Assembly: GCA_023205875.1 (NCBI GenBank)
Contig: CP060755.1
Coordinates: 682,001-746,000 of the forward strand
DNA length: 64,000 nt
Origin: Chloropicon primus
Taxonomy: Eukaryota; Chlorophyta; Chloropicophyceae; Chloropicales; Chloropicaceae
Direction of reading: 5' to 3'
Part shown: piece by piece, positions 26,701 to 41,700 of the stretch
Numbering within the stretch: position 1 is the stretch's first letter
How the letters are laid out: every line of letters begins with the position of its first letter
Notes under the pieces: generated by a model
The model's database searches: none
What the model saw: only the letters and a program-made list of their open reading frames with translations
What the model was told of the DNA's origin: nothing
Position numbers and translations under genes: made by a program

Positions 26701-29700
26701 AAGCTAGGCTTGCTCTTGCAAGTCGAAGGCTCGGCGATCCCAACCAGGAAATCATTCGCGGATGGCTATTGGCACGACCTCGTCCTCGCGCACGACGCAG
26801 GGGTCACTTCCCTCTACGTCGACGGGCTCTTGTACGGTTCAATGAATGCGACCGTGAAGCTGGAAGAGCCCGACACCATCCGGTTGGGGCATACCATAGG
26901 CAGCAGCAATGGCTTCCACGGAGAGGTCGATGAAGTCACCATCTGGACCGCTTCTCGAGAGGGTGACGGCCCGTATGCGGCTCACTGGCAATTCAACGAG
27001 GGGTCGGGAAGGTACATCACGAACAGAGTCACTGGAAGTGTCTTCCTTTCCCTTGGAAATTCTGGCATTTCGGAGTTTCAGCCGGAGTGGGCAACTTCCA
27101 CGCTTGTCACGGACAATGGCATGAGCGTCGAGGACACCTCGCCGTCAGCGTACCAGCTTGCGTGCTCCTCCTCACACACGGAAGATCTTGAAGCTGTTCT
27201 GCTCGCTCTTCCGAGCTCTGGAAAGTTGTTCTACACCGAGGATGGCGTGACCAAGTCCTATGAAATCACGGGCGTCCCCACCCTCGTCAGCAAGAGCAGG
27301 GTCTTGTACGAGCCCAGCAGTCTGGATTGCGCGAGCGGCGAGGAAAGGGGCAGCGCAGACAACTTTGCGTACGCGTGCGCGGGAGATTTGGCGGAGAGCA
27401 TGCACGGAATCCTCGGCTCGTCGTTCTACGGAACGACTTCTGCTACCATGAGCCAGTTCCTGAACACGACAGATCTTCAGCAAAAGCTGGACTCGGTGCC
27501 AGAGCCTACGAGGACCGCCCCGAGCGCTCAATACATCGAAGGCTCAACGCCTGATCTCGCGTCGGATACCCTTTTCTACGGTGCTGGAATCACGGGGTCG
27601 CCTCCAGGGACGCCTCCGTTTGATGTGCAGTACGCGGATCCAATGATTCCGGCCACGCCCAGCCCCCCTCCGATGAGGAAGCTGGCGCAAGACGCCTTGG
27701 ATCTCCTAGTCTCGACCATGTACCCCGAGCTCAACCGCGGGGGCACCGCGGACTTCAGCGTCCAGATCTCTTCGGTGAAGTTCCAACTGGCTTTCGACAG
27801 GACTGACTTTGATGAGCAGACGGATGCCGTGAAGGCGGAGTTTCTCAAGGAAGTCGTCCTTGAAGTAGCCAGGGAGGCCAGCGTCATGAGCGACAGCGTA
27901 GAGGTGCTGTCGTACTCCGCGTTTCCCTTCAACGTGAAAGCAAGGGTGTCGTACATGGCTGGGGGCTTGGATGCTCAGAAAAATGCAGTGTCCCTGACGA
28001 AGAAGCTGCAGAGCTCCCCGATTTCCATGTTCAGTGACGGGTTCTCCGTGAATTACGGAGACGCGACGTTGGAAGACATATCCTCGGAGACGATCACTCC
28101 GCCAACGTTGAGTCACGTGGACGAGAGCTGCGTGCCGTTCTCAGACGTGCAGGTGGTCACTGTGGACCTAGTGAACGTGAACCATTACCCTGGTGGGTGC
28201 TTGGCTGGCAACTGCACCTACACGTTCGCGACTGCCGATGCTTTCCAAGTCGACCTTCCGGCAACGGATGAGGATTGCGACGCGCTCGAGATCACTGTGA
28301 CCCAGCTGCCGCAGCATGGAACGCTCCACACCGCGATCAATTCAACTTGGGAGAACATGGTTGGTTCAGGCCATGTCATTCAAGCCGATTCAGAGGCAAC
28401 GGCAGTGCTGTACTACCAGCCCGAAGCGAATCAGAACCTCGACGATGGGTTCTCCTACGTGATCTCCGACGGAAGAGTCGTGTCCAAGGAGTCCACGGTG
28501 AGCTTGATCGTGGACTCGAACGGCCTTTCAACGATCGCCGGCCTTACTGGGAACGCGGGGTACTCTCTCTACTTTGACGGAGTAGATGACGTCCTTCAAG
28601 TCAAGAATAGTCTTGCTGACGTATCTAAGGCATTGACGGTGTCGTTCTGGTTCAAGCTTTCTTTGATGGTAACGGACGGTACGGTCTTCTCTGCCTCTCC
28701 GTTTGAGCTCAGGTGGTCCAAGATCAAGGGGCTTGAGTTCTCGGATGGAGACGCCACCGTGTCGCTCCCCCAAAGCCTCAACGACGGAGAGTGGCACTTT
28801 GTGGTCGCTTCCTCGTCGGATGGCGTTCTGAGCTTGCATCTTGACGGTGCACGCGCACAGGAGGTGACGGGAAGAATCCCAGGTGCAGCGGCTGTTGCGC
28901 TTGACCTCACTTTCGGCGCCGTGGAAGGGGGAGTGCCCTCTTTCCACGGCCACCTTGATGAGGTTGCCATTTTCAGCTCAGACTACGCGAAGACTTTGGA
29001 CGACATCTTCTACAAGGAGCGTTGCAGTTCTTCCACGCTGCAGTGTCTCACAGGAACCGAAGAGGGCCTGGTGGGGTACTACAAGTTCAGTGACGGGGAA
29101 GGGGGCATCGCGAGGGACTCGTCGTCCATGAAGTCGGATGCAGTCCTTGGTTTGGAGGGCAAGACTCACACGGATCCGGAATGGAGCACCTCTTTCGTTC
29201 CCCTGCGCAACACGCTTGACGTTTTCGAGGGAGAAGAGGTCGTCTTTCACCTGGACGCGAGTCCCAGCGAGATTGGCAGCTTTGTGACCACGCTTCCCGG
29301 GAACGGCAACCTGAAAACTGCGGGGAAGACGGTCAAAGCTGGGGACAACATCAAGTCTGATGCCTCTGTCACTTACGTTCCCAAGGCAAAGTTTTACGGA
29401 TCTGATTCATTCTCTTATGCAGCGGACAGTGCGGCGGAGGGGCTTGGAACAAACGTCTTCATTACGGTCCACCCCGTGCTTGCCTCGCGACCCCCGGTCG
29501 CGAAGGCGAGCTCCATCTACGTGGATTACCAGAGCCCGTCTGCGGTGAAGGTGAACTTGAAGGTTTCGAAGGGTCATCCGCTGTCAGTCTTGAGGGTTGG
29601 CGTGAGTTACTTGCCAGCGGATGGAATCCTGTACCAAGATTCCTCGCTGGAGAAACCTGTTGAAGTGGGTGCAATGCTGCCGGCCCCGGTCGTGTACTAT

Positions 29701-32700
29701 CAGCCAACTCTGAATTCTCAGGACGAGTACGACCGCTTTGGCTTCTTTGTGGAGGACGTCACAGCCGAGGACGAGCTTTCCCTCGGCAGCCCACCCTCTC
29801 TGATCAGGGCCGGGAGGCAGGCTTCCGCAATCCAGCAGTCGTCCGTTACAATCTACCCGGAGAATACATACTTGGTGAACAGCGATACCCCGCTTTCGGG
29901 ACTCGCCGGTCTTAGCCTTTTGTTCGATACCGGCAAGCAGTACGCCACACTCGGTTTATTGAGCAGCTACGTTGTTGTTGCGCCAACCACGTCTTATTCC
30001 GTGGCCTTTTACATGAAGACGCAGGCCGTGGTGGAATCCGAAGTGGAAGTGATGTCCATTGGTCAGGGTGCTCACTCGCCCAAGCTAACGCTTTCGAAGA
30101 TGAAGGGAGCTTCCCTGTGTTACGCGGGGTCGTGCGTATCCTCAAGGAAGTCCTTGAATGGGCTGGGCTGGGTTTACATCAAGACCTCCTTCGTTGAAGA
30201 CGGGGGGAAGACGACTGAGATTCAACTCCAAGTGGATTCTGACAAGCCCAAGTCGATGGCGCTCTCTGAGGCTACTGCAGTCACCAAGGGTGCTGACACG
30301 GCCATTGTTCTGGGCAGCTCCTGCGGCGCCTCGCCCTGCTCTCCCGTTGTGAGCGGCGAGATCGACGAATTCTCCGTCACTTCTGATGGGAAAGAGGTGG
30401 CTCACTTCCGTTTCAACGAGGTGTCAGGAGACAAGTTGGTCGATTCCGTGAGCGGTTTGGAAAAGGGAACCCTTGGATCTGGCAGCGCCAACGAGCCCTC
30501 GCGAGTGACTTCGAGCTGCCCAGTGGAAAGGCAAAGCGTTTCTCTTCTTCAGAAATCCGAAAAGGTTGTGGAGCTCAAGGCTCTTACGACAGAGCCAGCC
30601 GCAACCAAGCTGGTGTACACCGTGACCAAGCTTCCCGCAGTGGGCTCTTTGAAGGAGTCGGCCAGCGGGAAAACGATCAAGTCCGTGCCTCGCAAGATCA
30701 GCGGGGAAAGTGTCGTTTTCGTCGCACCCACGGGCAGCAGCGGCTCGACCGAGTTCAGGTATGTTGTGGACGTTGAAGGAGATGGAATCATGGCAGGGCA
30801 ATCAGCCGAAGCTGTGGTCGACGTTCTGATACTGGAGCAGACCGAAGTGGAGCTCTCGAGCACTTCGTTTGCTTTCAGCTTGGACGAGAACAAGGTCCTT
30901 AAGATAGACCTGTCCCTGGCACTGGCTTCGGAAGACGCGAAGGCCACGCTCACTCCGTTCCAGTACCACATCACAGCTCTGCCCGAAGCTGGCCATTTGT
31001 ACTCCAGCGACAAGGAGGCGTTGTCCTCGGCGGGCATTCCGGTCGACTCGGGATTGGTCACCTTCGTTCCACCCGCAAACGCGATGGGCGACTTCTCGTT
31101 CGGGTACCAAGTGTCCAGGGGCGCCAGCGTGAGCCAAGAAATCGGGGTGACCATCAGTGTGGACGGAAATCAAGCGATTGAGTTCCACGAGGGCAGCGTG
31201 ATTAAGGCTGCTAGGACCAACGGGACGTCTTTGATTAAGGACTTCACGGTCCAGGCGTGGGTGAAGTCGTCCGACCTCCAAAGCACCGTGTATCAGCTCG
31301 TTTCCACTGCGCAGACTACTCTGCAGTTCGATCTCCAGAGAACGGACGTGAAGTTTGACACTCAGGTGTCTTGGCCCATTTCCCTGACCAGCGTGAGCGA
31401 TTACTCTGTCGATCTCGGACGGTGGAGCCACGTGTCCTTTGTTTGCAGTGACACGAAGAAGGCGCTGTTCCTCGACGGAGTTCTGGTTGGGCTCGCGGCG
31501 ACTTTCCCGGATGACGCCGCCGGGGCAACTGGGGAGGACAACACCATCGTCATCGGGTCTCCTGCAACCCAGCATGGCCGCTTCCTCTTGGATGAGGTGC
31601 AGATACACAACAGAGAGCTGGATCAGCACGAGATCATCCAAACCATGAACTCAAAGTACGAAGACGGGGCTATCGGAAAGTACTTGGCTCACCACAAGCA
31701 GCAGGGTCCGCACTACGACTATTCGTGGGAGCTGAGAACCTCGATCGTAGGAGATTACAACGTCCGCAAGCTTCACACCCCGACCTCCGTCTCGTCCGTT
31801 GGGCAGAGAGACGAGCGCATCTGGAAAGCCGTGAACGCTGACGGGGTTATCGATGCTACTGTTGGCAGCGGGTACGCCCTCGCTTTCGATGGGATCGATG
31901 ACAAGTTTGTCGACGAAGTCAAAAACGCAGTGAGCCAAAATGGCGTGTGCCTGGAGCTGTACTTCAAGGTGCCCGCGTCGGCGGGATACAGCATGGCCCT
32001 TGGAAGCGTTGGAAATGTTGCTGTCAGCTGGACCAAGTATGGCGGGCTAGGCATTGAGGTGCCTTGCACGGACTCCAAAGGAGGGTGCCGCATCGACACC
32101 GGCATGGATCTTGACGACAACATGTGGCACTTCTTGTCCGTTACGGCTGAGTACGTGGAATCCCTCGTGAATTACCCCTCGGTTGCACCTGATAACGTGA
32201 AGGTGACCGTGAAAATCGACAGCACGTTCGAGCGATTCAGGCTCTACGACAACTTTGATGTCCTTGGCAGCAAAGCTGAGGTTGTGCTGGGGTCGAGCAG
32301 CAAGAGCGGGGATTATTCGATGGTGAAGTTCAAGGGGGCTCTGGACCACGTCCTTGTCTCTGACGCCAGAAAGGAGGTCACTTACAACGTGTACGATTTC
32401 GATGGGGACCTGAATGGTTCCGGGTACGAGAGCGCGGCGATTAGCGGCTCTCCGAGTCATATTTTCTCCTCCGCGCCGGTTCCTTTCAAGGCTATCAGCA
32501 CAGCTGAGGACCAGCCCGTCTTGGTCAACCTGCTGGGCCACGACGTGGACGCCGAGGCGCTCATGGTGTACCTGAAGGGTGCCGAGGGGGGTGACGTTCT
32601 GGACACCTCTGGGAACAAGCTGGAATTCTGCGGCATGGGGCTGAGTCTTGAGCACGGCACTTGCTCGGGAAGCTTGATCACAGATTCAGCTGTCGTGTTC

Positions 32701-35700
32701 GCCCCTCACGAGAACGCTCATGGAAGGTTCAGGGTTGAATACATCTTGGACGACGGCTACTCGTCAGCGAATTACACCAGAGAAATAGAAGTGCTCCCCG
32801 TGAACGACTTGCCTGTTTTGGAGGGAGACAAGAGCATTGACATGCAGCACGCTGGCGAGTCTGGCTACCTGAGGGTTGCAGAGGGCGCGATCGCGATCAC
32901 CGCCTCAGGAGACGGCTCCCAGCCCGTGCATACGTTGGAACTCGATGTGGCCCACGATGCAGATTCTGGTGATGCCCTCACTTACGTTCTGACAATGCCG
33001 CCAAAGCACGGGCAGCTGTACGCGCACTCGAGGGACTGCGTTGGACAGCCAGACTGCGTGGCCAAGGCACTGAACCAGGGCGGCTTCTTTTATGCCTCTG
33101 GATCGAAACTGAGGGTCTTCTACGTCCAGAACGAGATGGAGAGGTCCATGAGAATCGCGGGCGCGGATGAATTCTCTTACAGCGTAACCGACGGCAATTC
33201 CGGCGCCTGCCTTGGAACTTGCCAGAGCGGGGACCCTTACTACACCCCAACCAGCACCGTTGTCCTGGCAAACCTGAACGCTTTGGGTATGGCTGAACAG
33301 GCTTCCGCTGGCGCGTACGAGGACAATCTAGGTCATGCGGTTGAACTCTTGGGTGGATCTCACAGCATGATCGAGCTCTCACTCTCTGAAGGCAACCACA
33401 TGAACGGGGAAATGACTCTCGAGTTCTACGTGAAGACGGCCGCGGCCCCGCTCAACAACTTGGTGCTCTTGCAAGGGCTGTCAGACTCGATTCCTGCGTT
33501 TGAGATCAAGGTGACGAGGTCTGGATTGGTGTCCTTGACTTGCGGCTCCGAGATCGACACGAGCCTGACTCTGAATGACGGGTTGTGGCACCACGTCCTC
33601 GTCTCCCGGGACAGCGGAAACTCTTACTACTTCTTTGTGGATGGAGTGAAGCTGCACAGCGAAGCAGGCGCGGATTCCGCGGCGTCTCTAGACACCTTTG
33701 TCCTGCTTCAGGGGCTTCCGGGATCGGTTGACGACGTGAAGTTGAGGAGGGTCTTCCATACTACGGTCGGTGACGTGAAATGCAACTACGGGGCCTGCCC
33801 ATCGAGCGGCATCGTGGCTTACTTTCCCATGGAAAAATACACCGCGGGAAGTCAGTACGACACGATCTCCGACGAGTCGTCCAGTGGAACCGGCACGGTC
33901 CTTGGAAAGTGCTTTCAGTGCAAAAAGGTCGTGTCGGACTCTCCTTTGTCTCGAGTCACTGAGCTGACGCTTCAGTACAAGAGGGGCTCGAAGATAGACG
34001 TAAGCCTTCCTGGTTCGGGGGAGAACTTCGTCGTGACCCAGATTCCCGAGGGGGGAGTCCTGTACGACAACCAGACCATGGTGGAAATGAACCATCCTCC
34101 ATATCTGCTGAGCGGTTCCGTCGTCAGTTACGAGCCTGAGGGCGGTTCTGGCCTCCTCCAGTACATGACCACGAGCTCCTCCTCTGGGCTGGTGGACGAG
34201 TACAACTTCCTCTCTGATGGAAATGGCGTCCCTCTGAACAAGGACTTCAGATCCATGAGGCTGAACGCCGTCCCAATGCCAAGTCACCCGATTCACGTGG
34301 GCGAGAGTGTCCACCCTCAGTTCTCCGTCGCAGAGGGGGGTTCCGTGGCAGTGCAGCTGGCCGTGTCCGACGAGGACTTTCCTGACGAGAAGGTGGATAT
34401 CATGGTCACCACTCTTCCAGAAACGGGAACACTGTACGCCATGCATGACGGGGTGTTGCGCGAAGTTCGGGCGATGGTGCCTTTGGGCAACTCTGTCGAA
34501 GGCAAACAGGCGACGGCTACTGCCTTTTTCGTTTCTTCGCCCGCGAATGCGATCGGCACGTCGGTGACCTTTGGATACATGGCAAAAGATAAGCACGGCC
34601 TGGAGAGCATGGAGAGACTCGTGAGCATCCACGTTACCGATGGATCGAGCGGCGGCGCGCTTCCCGATCTCGACGGAGTCGCGTGCGAGAGAAGTGACTG
34701 CCCTATCTTCATGTCAGACACCAAGTCGTATGAGATCCCACAGACGCCAAAGGTGACCGTGAGCATGTCTGCGGTCACGCCTCTGCACTTCGTGGAGGGT
34801 GCCAGCACGGTCACTCTGTTGCAGTTGCCCAGCACGGGTTTCTTGTCAGAGCCACTGACGAGCAAAAAGATCACACAAGTTCCTTACAGGACACAGAACA
34901 CGTACGTGAATTACCAGGCTTTTGCTCGGAACTCCACCACGCCAGTGGAGGATTCCATGCACTACAGATATGTCGCCCAAGGTCACGAGCACCAAGTCAA
35001 AATCGGATTGACTGTCGTTCCAGACCTTTACGCTCCTCCAGTCGTGAAGGGTGGCATTCACGTGGACCTCAAGATGAACGGATCAAGGGCAGGCGTTCTG
35101 GTTGAGATCGAATGCACCAGCTCCATTGCCACCGGCACCATGGACTTGATCGTCACGTCTTTGCCCGACCACGGGAACCTTCTGTTGTTGGACGGCACGG
35201 CCGTGACTCCTGGATCAAAGGTCAACACGGGAAGTGATGCAAGGGCGACGCTGCTTTTCAAGCCTACTGCGAGTGAAAGCGGCGATACCTCCTTCGGCTA
35301 CGTGGCTTTTGATGGATTGAGCACAAGCAAAGAGGAGTATGCCAGCATCTCCTTAAACGACGGCGCTCTGCCTGGCTCGTCGAGCATGGAAGCTTTCGAA
35401 AACACCCCAACCGTCTTGAGCCTTGGAGGTGAATCCTTCGCATCCATTCAGATCTTGGCAGCCCCTGCGGGCGCGAGTCTTTTTCAGCTAAGCGACGACG
35501 CGAAGAAGGGCGGGGAAATCGTAACGCTTCCATCGGGCGTGACCAACAAAGACAACAGGATCTTGCTGATCCCTCACGACATGGTCTGCGCATCCGGCTC
35601 AAGCTGCGAATCCGTGTCGCAGCTCAGATACGCCTCGATGGATGGTGCCTCCCGGGAGGAGTCCCTCACGATCACGATTCACCCGGTGAGCCAAGCTCCA

Positions 35701-38700
35701 AGTCTTATGGTGCGACAGGAGGACGTGGAATTGAGTGGCACTGGGAGCACTCTGATCGCTCTCAAGTCCAGCCATCCAGATTCCGCTCAGCCTGTCTACA
35801 TCATCACCGAACTTCCCGAAGCTGGGTACTTGCACGCTTACAACATGTCAGACCACGCGGGCCTGCCTGTGACTTCGAGGGGCGCACGAATCACGGCGGT
35901 GGGTCAAGAAGTCTCCGGATCAGCCGTTGTGTTTTCCTACGATGGTCCAGACAATGAAAGCCTGCGCTTCTCTTACACGGTGCGGGCCGGTCCATTGCCA
36001 GCAATGAATATCCCCGAAACCACCGTTGCTTTGAAGCAGAAAGCCAAGCAGCCCGGCTACGTCGCGGATGTTGCCGGTGATGCTGGGTATGCCGCACTTT
36101 TCGGCAGCGAGAGCAGTGGTCTGCGAGCAACGATGAGCCCGGCCACATTCACCGAGTTCACCTTCGGCATCTGGATGAACAGCAAGAACGCCTTCTCCTC
36201 GACACGAGAAGTGATGCTCGCGGAAGTTGGCGGAGTATTCGAACTGAACGTGACGCGCGTGGGAAGCCTTGTCTTGAAGGTCTACGACAGTTCTGGCTCG
36301 TACAGCCTCTTGAAGGAGTCTCTGGAAGGAAACCCGATCAATGACAAGAGCTGGCACTACATCGCTGTCGCGCTGGAGCACAGGGTTCTCAAGGAGGACA
36401 ACATCGCCACCGTCAAGGTGTACGTCGACGGAAAGGAAATCGCTTCCCAAGTCGTCTTCCTGAACTCGTTGAAGGCTAACCCGACGGTGCTGTCGGTGGG
36501 CAGCAACTTTGCCGGAATGGTTGACGAGGTCTCGTTCTGGAACAAGTTCTTCAGCTCCTCACACTCGACTATCGGGGGTACCTACGAGTGGTCTTTCGAC
36601 GGAAGAAAGCCTCTGACGGGCAGGGAGGAGGGCCTTCTTCTTTACTACAGGTTCAACGACGTCCGGGGCACGAGCGACGTCGCAATCAGTGATTCGACTG
36701 GAAAGTCTGAGCTGACCGCACACCACATCACTTTCGAGCCTTCGAGTGCGCCGGTAGGCGATTTGATTGACGTGGAGGAGGGCGCAGAGGCCACTTACGT
36801 GCTTCAAGGCAGTGCCAATTCCATCACGATCACGACGCTGCCCACAAAGGGAGTCTTGTATCATTCCTCAACCCCAGTGACCTCGGGCAATACTGTGTTT
36901 GCTGCTGGTGATTTTGAGTTCACGTACGTCCCTGGCAAGGGCGAGACCGGGTCTGATTCATTGGGTTACGTCTCCGGAGCTTCTGCCGAAGCCTTGGTTT
37001 CGATCAATATCAAGCCAGTGAATGATCCGCCGAGAATCACCTTCGCCAGCAGGAATCTGAACATGAAGAGTCTGGACGAAGATCTCGTGATCAAGCTGGC
37101 GGGGACGGATGACGATGGCGCGAACCCCGTACCAATTATTTGCGCGTTGCCAGAGTACGGCACCTTGTACCAGTACGACGGAAAGGTCATATCCTCCGTT
37201 CCCGCGGAGGTTTTCGACAGCGACGGCAGAGTTCTGTACACCCCGCCAGTGAACGATCGTTTCGGAGGCAAGGACAGTTTTGCGTTCACGCTCTCCGACG
37301 GAGTCCTGCAGTCCAAGGAGATTCCCTTGACTATTTCGCTGACCTACGACCACGTGAAAGAGATCAAGAGTGGGGACGACATCGACTTCACTGCGGTGGC
37401 CTTCAACGGAAGCCAAAGCTTCACGGTGGAGTTCTGGATCAAGTTCCTCGCGGGAACGGCCCGCCGCAGGCAGCTGGCGGCATACAAGTACTCGGCGGCT
37501 AACAACCTGGGCCAAACGTACATTGACTTTGCGACGGATGACGGCGTCGCTTCGATGCTGCAGACGGCGGACGCCGTGATGGCGAAGGGAATGGAAAAGC
37601 CCATCGACACACACGACTCGAGCTGGCACCACGTCGCGGCAACGTACGATGCCGTGGATAAAATCAAGAAAGTTTTCGTTGACGGAAGCTTGGACTTGAG
37701 CCAGAGCATTTCCGTTGCCAGCAACGCTCACGGCAGCGTGGGCATTGGCTCGAAGAGGTACATCTCCCAAATCTTGTCAAAGTACTTCGATTCCTCTCAG
37801 GTCATTTCATCGGCCTTCAATGGCTACATGGATGATCTGGGAGTATGGTCCTACCCAAGAAGCGTGGCGGAGATCCGCGAATCGATGAGGCACGGAATCT
37901 CCGGAAAAGAGAGCGGCTTGGTTCACTACAACGGCTTCCAGGACGAGCAGAGCGCAGTGACCCTGTCCGCGCCGATTGTGGGCAAGGGTGGCTTTGCCCT
38001 GCAAACCTCGCAAGGGAAGTATCTGCAATTCGATGGCGCACTCTACAGCCTTGCCGGAGGCTTCAGCGTCTCTGCTTGGTTCAGGACATCCTCGAGTAAC
38101 CTCGAGTACTCCTGCTTGATCTGCAGGGGCTCTCTGCTTGGCGAGTGGGCGTCGTCCGGAATGTGGAGTCTGCAGTGGTCGAGGAGCGGCCTGGGATTCC
38201 ACGTCATGGCGTACTCGGGGGAAAACCCAGTTATTGTATCTGCGGATACCGGCTCCTTCTTCAATGACGGAGCTTGGCACCATGTCATCGCGACGTTTAA
38301 CTCTGCCACGGGTGACATGAAAGTCTACGTCGACGGAAACGAGGCTGCTAGCAAGGCAGCGATATTCTCGAGCACAATTCAGCCTGTGACCATCGGTGTT
38401 GATGCTTCCGGGACTTATGCCAGCACGTACAACGGCCTGGTCGATGAGGTCGCCTTCTGGAGCAAGGGCCTGAACGAGGAGGAGGTCTCCCTCTTGCTCG
38501 CGGACACCTTGACTTTGCCTGCCACTGCGTTCCTGACAAACTATTATACGTTCAACCAGATATCTGGAAGCTCAATCGTGTCGGACGCCGGGGGCCCAGA
38601 CGTGACATTCTCTTCCCAGAACATGATCGTCGAATCCACGCTGCAGCTCGAATCTGTGATTCCCGAGGTGGAGTTGCTCGCCCTTATCGACCTCCACGGC

Positions 38701-41700
38701 TTCAGCGAGATTGGCGAGCGCCTGGAATTTGTGATCGACGAGCTTCCAAAGTATGGCCGACTCTCGACGCTGGACTCGAACGGGGTCAAGGTGAATGCGA
38801 CTTCGGACGGATTCCAGACCCAGAACCACCAATTCGAGTACAGGAGGTACGAGAGGAGCGAAATCCCTGGCGCGCCGTCCAAACTGTCCGAGGATGAGTT
38901 TGCGTACAGGGTGACGAACGGAAAGTTGTACAGCAGGAAAGTTAGGGTGAAGATCATTCTCAAGGAAGAGAGGGAGAAGCCAGTTGCGATCCCAAAGACC
39001 GTCCAAGTGCTTGAGGACACCCCGACGCTGATCTCTTTGGAGGGTTCCATACCTGGCGGAGACTCGTCTTTGCTCCAGAGCGCGAAAATTCATTCTCTGC
39101 CAGAGAACGGAGAGCTTTCCTCCACGTTCCTGAGCATGGATGGAAGCGGAAAGTTCCCGGTCACGTACACCCCGTCAGAAGATTTTGACGGAGAGGACAC
39201 GTTCATGTTCCAGGTGATTGACTCCTTCGGAACGTTCTCGAGCCCCGCGGTCGTGAGGGTGACCGTCCTGGCTGTCAACGATGCGCCTCAGATCCACGCG
39301 CCTCCAACAGTGAGCATGACGTCAAACAAGACGATCATCGGCGGAATACAGATCATTGACGTTGACGCGGGCAGTGCGAACATGACTCTCACCATCAAGA
39401 CTGGCAGCGACCTCGAGAAGCTTTCCTTCACCAGCTACGAAGGAATGCAATCTTCCCTGGAGGTCTCGGCCGACATAAACGCCCTGAACGACATGCTGTC
39501 CACCTTGTTCTTCACTAATCCAAGCAAGGAGGACACGACAATCTTGATTGCGGTGTCCGACAACGGAAATTCTGGCCAAGGCGAGACCCTGACGACCACC
39601 ACAACGATCAATGTCGTCTTCGAGAGGCTTCCTGCGAGCCAGGCTGTCTTTACGACGAGCTTGCTGGGCATCCACATCGATTACCTGTACCCAATGGCGC
39701 GCGCGGCGTCGGAGTCGACGACAGATTGTTCCCAATACTTTTCGCCAGAAACTGCAGTCAAGCTCGGTGAGGGAAGCACTTGCTTCCTCACGCCCAAGAG
39801 ACTTGAGGTGTTCTTCGGGACGAATCCTGCGGTTCTGTCCGGCGATATGCTCAACCTCAATGGGAATGTCTTGGTTTTCCTTTGCAGTCCCAACGATGTG
39901 GACGATGGGTGCATCTCGGGCCTGATCGCTCCGTTCGTGATCGTCCTGCAGCCGCCCACGGACCCCGTCCGACCCGTGGCGAAGATCGGCGGGCCAACAA
40001 AGGTTGGCGTCTGCGAAGAGTTTACTTTGGACGCCTTCAACAGCCTTGGTGCTGCCGGAAGGGCTTTGCAGTACACGTGGAGCATCTTGGACAGTCCACA
40101 GGGCTTCACCGCCGTGACTGACCTGGCGACTGGAGCAATTACGATTCCAGCCAGCGTGCCCTCGGGGACCTACGTCTTCAGCGTGAGCGTCACGAATTTC
40201 ATCAACAAGCAGAGTTTGCCCTCCAACATCACGGTCGTGAAGGCCCTGGAGCCCTTACCAGTCGTCACCATTACTCCGAGGGAGGACATCGTTACCAGGA
40301 ACATGGAGTTCTTGATCAGCGGATTCGCGAAACAGACCCTCTGCCCGGGAGAGGTAGACAGGGTGTCTCTGGCGTACAGCTGGAAGCAGACGTCAGGGCC
40401 AACCCAAGTCGCGTTCAATGTTGCGCCAAACAACAGAAGCATAACGGTGAAGGAGAACACGCTGATGCCCACCTTCAGCTTGTCCGATAGGTATATGTTT
40501 GAGTTCATTGCCTACAACGTGGCGAACGCTTCCCTGAATTCCAGCGCGGTATCCGCGATCACTGTGTCACCAAGGAACCTCTTTGCTTCGATCGAGGGCG
40601 GCAACAGAATGGTCACGAGCACGATCCCGCTCGTTCTCGATGGCAGCAAATCCTTTGACCCTGATGGAAGCTCGGTCACTTCCGCGTGGAGCTGCTCCAA
40701 TTACGACGGAAGCACTTGCACGGAGCTGCTGGACGTCGATACCTCGAAGTCCACGCTGACTATTCCGGCGGGAACGTTTGGATCAAAGAAGGTGACCTTC
40801 ACTATGACGGTGTACGGCGGCTTTGTCGGGGACACGAGGACTGCGGAGTTTTCCGTCGCGTACGAGTTCACCACCGATCAGATTCCAACCGTGTACATCA
40901 ATGCTTTGAGCGCTTCCAAGGTGAACCCAGAGTCTGATTTGAAGCTCAGCGGTTCCGCGGTGTCCAACGTGAACTCGGCAAGGAGGATCGACTACTCGTG
41001 GACGGCTGTGGGACAGGCCGACGTTCAGAACTGCAGCCCACAGCCCGAATGCCAGATCGCGGGTGTGATCCCCATCGAGATCACTAGCACCTTGCAGGAG
41101 CTGGTGGTCAAGGGGGGCTCTTTGTCTCCTGGACGCTACCTTTTCACTCTCACGGCCATCGATGGGACGCTTTCTGCGTCGGCTAGCATACCGGTCGTTG
41201 TGAACTCTCCTCCAAAGGGCGGTGTCCTGCAAGTCCAGCCTACCTCCGGCGTTGAGCTGCAGACTGCATTTGTGATCAGCACGTCGCAATGGGACGACGG
41301 AGACACTCCTCTCAAATTCCAGTACTACTACGTGACCAAGTCCCAGCAGAAGATCAACCTCGGAAATGCTGTTGGGTCGTTCGCGAGGGAGACCAAGCTT
41401 CCAAATACGGCCACGAGAATTGGCGTCACCGTGTTCGATTCTTTCGGCGCCTCGACTTCCAAGACAGCACTCGTGTCGGTGAGCTCTCTTCTCAGCGAAG
41501 GTCTGTCGGCCACGGAGGTGAATGATGTGTTCAACCAATCCGTGTCGAACGTGAAGGACATAGCCGCTGCAGGAAACGTTGGTGAAGCCGTTACGGAGAT
41601 CTCCAACTTGCTCGAATCTATGAACAGTGCCAGCGGCACTTTCACGGGCAGCGACGACGTGAAGGCGAGATCGGAGCAGCGTAAGGAGCTCTTGACCGTG

